Of a DNA stretch of 64,000 nucleotides, positions 57,961 to 64,000 are shown one piece after another; the first letter of the stretch is position 1; each line of letters begins with the position of its first letter. The notes under the pieces were generated by a model, which ran no database searches, was not told where the DNA came from, and saw only the letters and a list, made by a program, of their open reading frames with translations. The position numbers and the translations under genes were made by a program. Source of the DNA: Pseudomonas oryzihabitans (GTDB taxonomy: Bacteria > Pseudomonadota > Gammaproteobacteria > Pseudomonadales > Pseudomonadaceae); the NCBI RefSeq assembly GCF_007665395.1, contig NZ_VDND01000003.1:310001-374000 (forward strand), written 5' to 3'.

Positions 57961-57968
57961 ATATACAG
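57953..57968. promoter_or_regulatory. Putative LexA (SOS) operator upstream of rmuC
   Basis: CTG-TGTAAATATA-CAG, a full CTG-N10-CAG match with an AT-rich centre and CTGT/ACAG ends (the T after CTG and A before CAG are also right). It overlaps the recD stop and sits 67 bases before rmuC, next to TTGCGA (57943-57948) that could be a -35 box. Confidence 0.65.
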
Positions 57969-58034
57969 ATAACTGCTGGACGCTGCCGCCTGGCCTGCCT
58001 AAGGTGAGGGGGAGCCGTCCGTGATGAGAGTGCC

Positions 58035-59618
58035 ATGACTTCCCTGCCTTTCGCCTCCCTTGTGCTTCCGCTGTTGCTGCTGGCCGGTTGGGCCGGTTCG
58101 GCCATCTGGCTGACCGGCCGCCAGCGCTATCTCCAGCAGCAGCTCGACAGCGCCGCCGAGCGCTACGACATGCTGCGCGACGACCTGCAGCGAGCCGAAT
58201 TGGCCAACGGCCGCCAGGTGGTGGAGCTGGGCGCCGAGCGCGAACGTACCGCCGCCCTGCAGCGCCAGCTGGAGGCCAATCGCGAGCTGGAAGCCGAGTT
58301 GCGCCAGCAGACCCGCCAGGCCCAGTTGCAGGCCGCCGAACAGCACGCCCTGGCCGAGGCTACCCGCGCCCAGTTGCAGGGTATCCAGGAGCAACTCACC
58401 GAGCTGCGCGAGCGCCAGCACCGCGAGCAGCAACTGCACGCCGAGGTGCAGGAGCGCCATGCGCGCCTGGCCGAAGAGCATGCGACCCTCAAGACCACCC
58501 TGGCGCAGAAGGAAGAGCATTTCCAGGCACAGCACCAGTTGCTGCGCGACAGCCGTGAGCAGCTCAAGCTGGAATTCGAGCAACTGGCCGGACGCATCTT
58601 CGAGGCCAAGGGCCAGGCCTTCGCCCAGCACAGCCAGCAGTCCCTGGATGCCCTGCTGCGCCCCTTCCGCGAGCAGATCGAAGGCTTTCGCGCCAAGGTC
58701 GAGGACATCCACCACAAGGACGTCCAGCAGCAGGCCGCGCTCGGCCAGCAACTGCTCGACCTCAAGGAACTCAATCGCCAGATCACCCAGGAAGCCCATG
58801 ACCTGGCCACCGCCCTGCGCGGCCAGAAGAAGGCCCAGGGCAACTGGGGCGAACTCATCCTGGAAAACGTGCTGGAGCGCTCCGGCCTGCGCGAAGGCCG
58901 CGACTTCGTCCGCGAACGCAGCTTCACCACCGAGACCGGCCGCCGTCGCCCGGACGTGCTGGTGCATTTGCCACAGAAGAAGCACCTGGTGGTGGACGCC
59001 AAGGTGTCGCTCAACGCCTATACCCGCTACGTCAACAGCGAGGACGAAGGCGAGCGCCGCCTGGCCCTGGGCGAGCACGTGCGCGCCGTGGGCGAGCGCA
59101 TTCGAGAACTGGCCGACCGTGAATACTTCAGCCTGCCGGGGCTGAATTCACCGGAGATGGTCTTCCTGTTCATCCCCATCGAATCGGCCTTCGTCGAGGC
59201 GCTCAAGGCCGACGAAAGCCTGTTCCAGCGCGCCATCGAGCAGAACGTGCTGGTGGCCACGCCGACCACCCTGCTCACCAGCCTCAACATCGTCCGCCAG
59301 CTCTGGCGCTTCGAGGACCAGAATCGCCATACGGCGGAGCTGGCCGAACGCGCCGCCAAGGTCTACGACAAGCTGCGCACCTTCCTCGGCAGCATGGACG
59401 GCATCGGCAAGAGCCTGGAAAAGGCTGGCGAGGCCTATCGCAAGGCCTGCGGCCAGCTGGTCGGTGGGCCGGGCAACCTGGTCAAGCAGGTGGCCGATTT
59501 CAAGGAACTGGGCGTGGCGGTGCGCACCGAGCTGGATGGCCAGTGGACCGAGCGGGCGGAGCTGGAACTCACCATGGTGGAGTTGGAAACCGCAGCCGAG
59601 TTACCTGGCCACGGTTGA
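58035..59618 (+). CDS. rmuC: DNA recombination protein RmuC
   Basis: 527-residue protein with an N-terminal membrane helix (about 8-27), a long coiled-coil (roughly 30-270, rich in Q/E/R heptads) and a PD-(D/E)XK nuclease-like RmuC domain (GNWGELILENVLE, RRRPDVLVHLP, LVVDAKVSLNAY). RmuC limits rearrangements at short inverted repeats and has anti-plasmid/anti-phage relevance in some bacteria. It is placed 74 bases after recD. The upstream LexA-like site suggests DNA-damage control of this gene. Confidence 0.94.
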   Translation: MTSLPFASLVLPLLLLAGWAGSAIWLTGRQRYLQQQLDSAAERYDMLRDDLQRAELANGRQVVELGAERERTAALQRQLEANRELEAELRQQTRQAQLQAAEQHALAEATRAQLQGIQEQLTELRERQHREQQLHAEVQERHARLAEEHATLKTTLAQKEEHFQAQHQLLRDSREQLKLEFEQLAGRIFEAKGQAFAQHSQQSLDALLRPFREQIEGFRAKVEDIHHKDVQQQAALGQQLLDLKELNRQITQEAHDLATALRGQKKAQGNWGELILENVLERSGLREGRDFVRERSFTTETGRRRPDVLVHLPQKKHLVVDAKVSLNAYTRYVNSEDEGERRLALGEHVRAVGERIRELADREYFSLPGLNSPEMVFLFIPIESAFVEALKADESLFQRAIEQNVLVATPTTLLTSLNIVRQLWRFEDQNRHTAELAERAAKVYDKLRTFLGSMDGIGKSLEKAGEAYRKACGQLVGGPGNLVKQVADFKELGVAVRTELDGQWTERAELELTMVELETAAELPGHG

Positions 59619-59627
59619 TCCGAGCGA

Positions 59628-59650
59628 CAGGGTCGGACGATCCGACCCTG
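59628..59650. terminator. Hairpin between rmuC and prfC
   Basis: Perfect ten-base stem CAGGGTCGGA / TCCGACCCTG with a three-base loop, followed by a G-rich run instead of T. A second imperfect hairpin (GACCGACGG / CCGTCGGGTC) follows at 59660-59691. Likely transcript ends for converging rmuC and prfC, or REP-like elements. Confidence 0.6.
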
Positions 59651-59697
59651 GGGGAGGGGACCGACGGGTGCAGGACGCATCCGTCGGGTCTTGTAGC

Positions 59698-61281
<1,584 letters not shown>

Positions 61282-61318
61282 GGATGAACCTGGGCGAGAG
61301 CGAAAAAAGAGGGGGCGG

Positions 61319-61324
61319 AGTATA
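61319..61324 (-). promoter_or_regulatory. Possible -10 box of prfC
   Basis: TATACT on the minus strand about 38 bases before prfC. No matching -35 is visible, so confidence is low. Confidence 0.35.
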
Positions 61325-61379
61325 GCAGAGGGCAGCCCCCGGCGGCTCGGGAGCGAAGGCCCCCGACGCTTCCGGTCGC

Positions 61380-62555
61380 TCAGGGTTGCGGCTGGATCTT
61401 GCCTTCGCAGAACGGCGCGTTGCGTCTCTTGCGCACCAGACGCTTGCCCAAGGCCATGCCCGGGATCTCGATGTACCTGTAGGTCAGGCAGGCCAGGCCG
61501 AGGACCGCCGCCAGTTCCAGCAGGACCACCAGGTTGTCCAGCATGGGGCTGCCGGTGGCGATGTAGCGGATCATGAAGGGCACTGGCACATCGTGGGACG
61601 GTGCTACCACGGTGAGATCCTGGTGCAGCAGCTTGCCCAGCACGATGAAGGCGCTCTTGAACAGGAAGATCACCGCGGCGTGGCAGAGGTATATGGAATA
61701 GGACAGCATCCCCAGGCGCACGAAGTAGCGATGGTGCAGCACGCTCGAGACCAGGCCGCGTTCGAAGGCGAAGGTGAGGATGGTGACGCAGAACACCAGG
61801 CTGGCAAGGACGCCTTTCTTGGCGACGGGCAGATCGGAGGTCATCACCGCGATCGCCGCGATGAGGCAGGCCAGCTCCAGCAGGGTGCCGCCGAACGAGT
61901 CCGGGTTCTGCCGCTTGATCCAGGCATAGAGACGGTAGGTGCAGGCGCCGGCGAAGAAGCACGACAGGCCACGGAAGATCTCGGTCTTCAGGGGCAGCAC
62001 CGGGAACAGCAGTTGCACGAAGGCCAGCAGGGCGATCACCAGGAACCATTGGCGATGGTGGCCCTGGCCCTTGAGCACCAGCATGCCGAATACCAGATAG
62101 AGGTAGTACTCGATGCTGATGCTCCAAGACGGGTAGTTGAAGGAGCCGGTGATGGCCTGGCCCAGCCAGGATTGCAGCAGCAGCAGGTTGGGCAGGAACT
62201 GCTCGGGTGCGGTGGCACCGCTGAAGGCCGGATCGTTGAAGCCGATGCCCAGGTGCTCGGCCAGCAGCCGTCCGGTTTCCAGCAGCACATAGAGTCCGAG
62301 CATCGCCAGGTGCAGCGGCAGCAGCCGCGCCGAGCGGCTGATGGCGAAATCGCGATAGTCGCACAGGGTACGCAGGCGGGTTTCGTAGGTGTGCATCAGG
62401 ACGAAACCACTGAGAACGAAGAAGAATTCGACGAACAGATAGGCGTTGGCGATCAGCGGATTTTCCGAGGCGGCCTGGGCGACATAGGTATGGAAGAGCA
62501 CGACGGCGACGGCCAGCAGACCGCGAAAGCTATCCAAAGCGACAAATCTTTCCAT
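61380..62555 (-). CDS. Membrane acyltransferase family 3 protein
   Basis: 391-residue polytopic protein of the OafA/YrhL acyltransferase-3 family, which moves acetyl or other acyl groups to cell-surface sugars. The N-terminus has the family block [17 protein letters not shown] with the catalytic-type histidine (H22), then [19 protein letters not shown], and about ten hydrophobic helices ([14 protein letters not shown] in the middle). The acceptor cannot be inferred; candidates include O-antigen, exopolysaccharide or peptidoglycan. It is a single gene between the GH5 enzyme and prfC on the same strand. An inverted repeat in its leader includes the ribosome binding site. Confidence 0.88.
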   Translation of the reverse strand: MERFVALDSFRGLLAVAVVLFHTYVAQAASENPLIANAYLFVEFFFVLSGFVLMHTYETRLRTLCDYRDFAISRSARLLPLHLAMLGLYVLLETGRLLAEHLGIGFNDPAFSGATAPEQFLPNLLLLQSWLGQAITGSFNYPSWSISIEYYLYLVFGMLVLKGQGHHRQWFLVIALLAFVQLLFPVLPLKTEIFRGLSCFFAGACTYRLYAWIKRQNPDSFGGTLLELACLIAAIAVMTSDLPVAKKGVLASLVFCVTILTFAFERGLVSSVLHHRYFVRLGMLSYSIYLCHAAVIFLFKSAFIVLGKLLHQDLTVVAPSHDVPVPFMIRYIATGSPMLDNLVVLLELAAVLGLACLTYRYIEIPGMALGKRLVRKRRNAPFCEGKIQPQP

Positions 62556-62562
62556 GGGATTT

Positions 62563-62612
62563 CCCTGACGGTGCGACAGACGAAGACGAGTGACGGTAGG
62601 CTGCCGTCAGGG
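62563..62612. repeat. Inverted repeat in acyltransferase leader
   Basis: CCCTGACGG (62563-62571) and CCGTCAGGG (62604-62612), nine bases perfect, spaced 32 bases. On the minus strand the arm nearest the gene contains the AGGG ribosome binding site of the acyltransferase. Confidence 0.6.
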
Positions 62613-62775
62613 CGAAAGGCGGCGGTGGAACAGCGCGAAGGAAGAAGACATGGCATCCAGGCTCTTGTTATCACGACGAATTTCAATCGTCGAACTATTA
62701 CTTTCTGTTACGGTTTGATCGTCAAATCCTTAAGAGTTCGCTGCCGGTGGTCGCCCGACACGAGACTTTGTGATT

Positions 62776-62812
62776 GCGATCACCGATTGCCCCTCAGGTC
62801 GTCGGTGATCGC
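62776..62812. repeat. Inverted repeat after GH5 gene
   Basis: GCGATCACCGA (62776-62786) and TCGGTGATCGC (62802-62812), an 11-base perfect stem with a 15-base loop in the 295-base gap between the GH5 and acyltransferase genes. It may end the GH5 transcript (no T run) or be a regulator site. The rest of the gap (62556-62850) holds no supported gene. Confidence 0.55.
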
Positions 62813-62850
62813 AGTGGTGCACGGCCTGGGGATACCGACCGCGCGCCGGC

Positions 62851-63900
62851 TCAGCGTGGGCCCAGGGTCTCGCAGGCCGACGGCTTGACGTACTTCTGCA
62901 GCACCGCCCATTGCGGGCGCGGCTTGCCGTTCACCGGCTCGATCGCCAGTTTGTAATCACCCCAGTTGGGGCCGGCGGCCCAGTACATGGCCGGGATGCA
63001 CTCCTGGCGCAGCCGCGCCAGCAGGCGATCCATGGCCGCCAGCCAGCGGGGATCGTTGTCCGGCACGCCGAACTCCCCGATGTGGCCGCGCTTGCCGTGC
63101 TGCTTGAGCCAGGTGATGAAGGGCTCCACCCGGCGGATGCCGACGTTCGGATCGAAGTCGGTCATGTCCTTCTTGAGGTACTTGCCGCCACCGTCGTTAT
63201 CGAAATAGACGTGGGCGGAATAGATCAGGTTGTCCGCCGGGTCCTTGAGGCCGAGCAGCTTGGCGTTGTAGCGCGGCCAGAGGTAGCTGCTGGACCAGCC
63301 ATTGCCCTCGATCAGGATCGGGCGCGCGCGGTCCACGTCGCGCACCGCATCGATGCCGTGCTGCGCCGCGATCGGCCATTGCTCAACGGCGTCGTGGGGT
63401 TCGTTCATGATGTCGTAGGCAGCGAGGGCGGAATGGTCGTGCCAGCGCTGGGCGATCCGGCGCAGCACATCGGCATAGGCCGGGTAGGGCACCGCCGCGC
63501 TGCCGATGATCTGGCCGCGGTATCTCATGTAGTTGTGCAGATCCAGTATCACGCTCATGCGATAGCGCTTGGCGTTATCGAGGGTCTGGTCGATCAGCTT
63601 GGCATAGACCGGATCCAGCGGCTGCCCGAGGCGCGGCTGGAGGCGTTCCCAGATGACCGGGAAACGGATCACCCGGATGCCCTTCGCCGCCCAGCGACGA
63701 TAGTGGCCGGCGTCGGGGAAGAAGTAGTTGGTTCCGGGCTTGCCCGGCAATACCTGGGGAGCGAAGCCGGCGCCGGAGAAATTCAGTCCGATCAGGTCGG
63801 TGGGAAAGTCGCGCGTATCGGCGTGCGCGGCAGGCAGGGCGGTGAGGCTGCAGAGCAGGATGGACAGGGTCGCGAAAGCGGATTTCCAGCGAGGCGTCAT
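62851..63900 (-). CDS. Secreted GH5-family glycoside hydrolase (endoglucanase-like)
   Basis: 349-residue exported enzyme with a signal peptide ending near PAAHA (residues 23-27). It has the GH5 (beta/alpha)8 signatures: acid/base E167 in YDIMNEPHD and nucleophile E276 in GHIGEFGVP, plus RFPVIWERLQP and LDLHNYMRY blocks typical of cellulase-type members. The likely substrate is a beta-1,4-glucan, but mannan or other beta-glucans are possible in this family. ATG 63900 starts the signal peptide; a 32-residue upstream extension is rejected. It has no visible carbohydrate-binding module. Confidence 0.88.
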   Translation of the reverse strand: MTPRWKSAFATLSILLCSLTALPAAHADTRDFPTDLIGLNFSGAGFAPQVLPGKPGTNYFFPDAGHYRRWAAKGIRVIRFPVIWERLQPRLGQPLDPVYAKLIDQTLDNAKRYRMSVILDLHNYMRYRGQIIGSAAVPYPAYADVLRRIAQRWHDHSALAAYDIMNEPHDAVEQWPIAAQHGIDAVRDVDRARPILIEGNGWSSSYLWPRYNAKLLGLKDPADNLIYSAHVYFDNDGGGKYLKKDMTDFDPNVGIRRVEPFITWLKQHGKRGHIGEFGVPDNDPRWLAAMDRLLARLRQECIPAMYWAAGPNWGDYKLAIEPVNGKPRPQWAVLQKYVKPSACETLGPR

Positions 63901-64000
63901 CGGCAAGGTCCCAGGCAGTGGCTCAGACGGAGAGGTAGGCGGCAGGCGGGCTGCCCGATTCGCCATGAGGCCCGAATGGCCAGGGAGAAGTTGCAACGCG

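Noticed and set aside
61282..62364. In-frame upstream extension of prfC by about 360 codons
   Set aside because: It runs antisense through the acyltransferase gene and is Pro/Arg/Gly rich; the RF3 start at 61281 is conserved.

Overview
The window is chromosomal DNA of a GC-rich gammaproteobacterium, almost certainly a Pseudomonas. The evidence is the murJ-ribF-ileS-lspA-fkpB-ispH-minor pilin-thiO-pilRS-bamD-rluD-pgeF-clpB order, which matches the known P. aeruginosa neighbourhood PA4542-PA4562, together with PilA/PilR/PilS, the RecBCD set and the cyo oxidase. Several details (glutamine-dependent NadE beside pilS, a second PilY1 operon, a GH5 enzyme) suggest an environmental or plant-associated species rather than P. 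aeruginosa. The exact species cannot be fixed from sequence reading alone.

Layout. 1-6050: end of murJ, then a tight forward operon ribF-ileS-lspA-fkpB-ispH. 6072-13362 (reverse): the canonical minor pilin operon fimT, fimU, pilV, pilW, pilX, pilY1, pilY2, pilE. 13453-25177: thiO, the PilS/PilR two-component system, a small Cys-rich protein, nadE, bamD, rluD-pgeF and heat-shock clpB. 25340-25583: tRNA-Asn, tRNA-Pro and tRNA-Lys in one transcript. 25939-32389 (forward): a second, shorter minor pilin operon ending in a 1304-residue PilY1 paralogue. 32460-37231 (reverse): cyoABCDE quinol oxidase. 37638-37713: tRNA-Thr(CGT). 38004-39002: an exported SDR oxidoreductase. 39003-42657: an AT-rich island with two glycosyltransferases and a PglL/TfpO-type oligosaccharyltransferase directly downstream of pilA. 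43307-48103: pilB-pilC-pilD-coaE-yacG. 48117-48614: a secreted protein of unknown function. 48796-59618: recC-recB-recD-rmuC. 59698-63900 (reverse): prfC, a membrane acyltransferase and a GH5 glycosidase.

How the genes work together. Type IV pilus biology dominates: the major pilin and its assembly ATPase, platform and prepilin peptidase, the sensor/regulator pair that drives pilA through sigma-54, two alternative sets of tip-priming minor pilins with PilY1 adhesins, and a probable pilin glycosylation cassette. The strongest candidate for something not well described is the low-GC cassette pilA - tfpO-like - GT2 - GT2. It combines an oligosaccharyltransferase with two dedicated sugar transferases, while the pilin lacks the C-terminal serine used by the classic P. 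aeruginosa 1244 system. The second PilY1 operon is the next most interesting element. I saw no insertion sequence, integrase, prophage, CRISPR array, rRNA gene or broken gene in the window.
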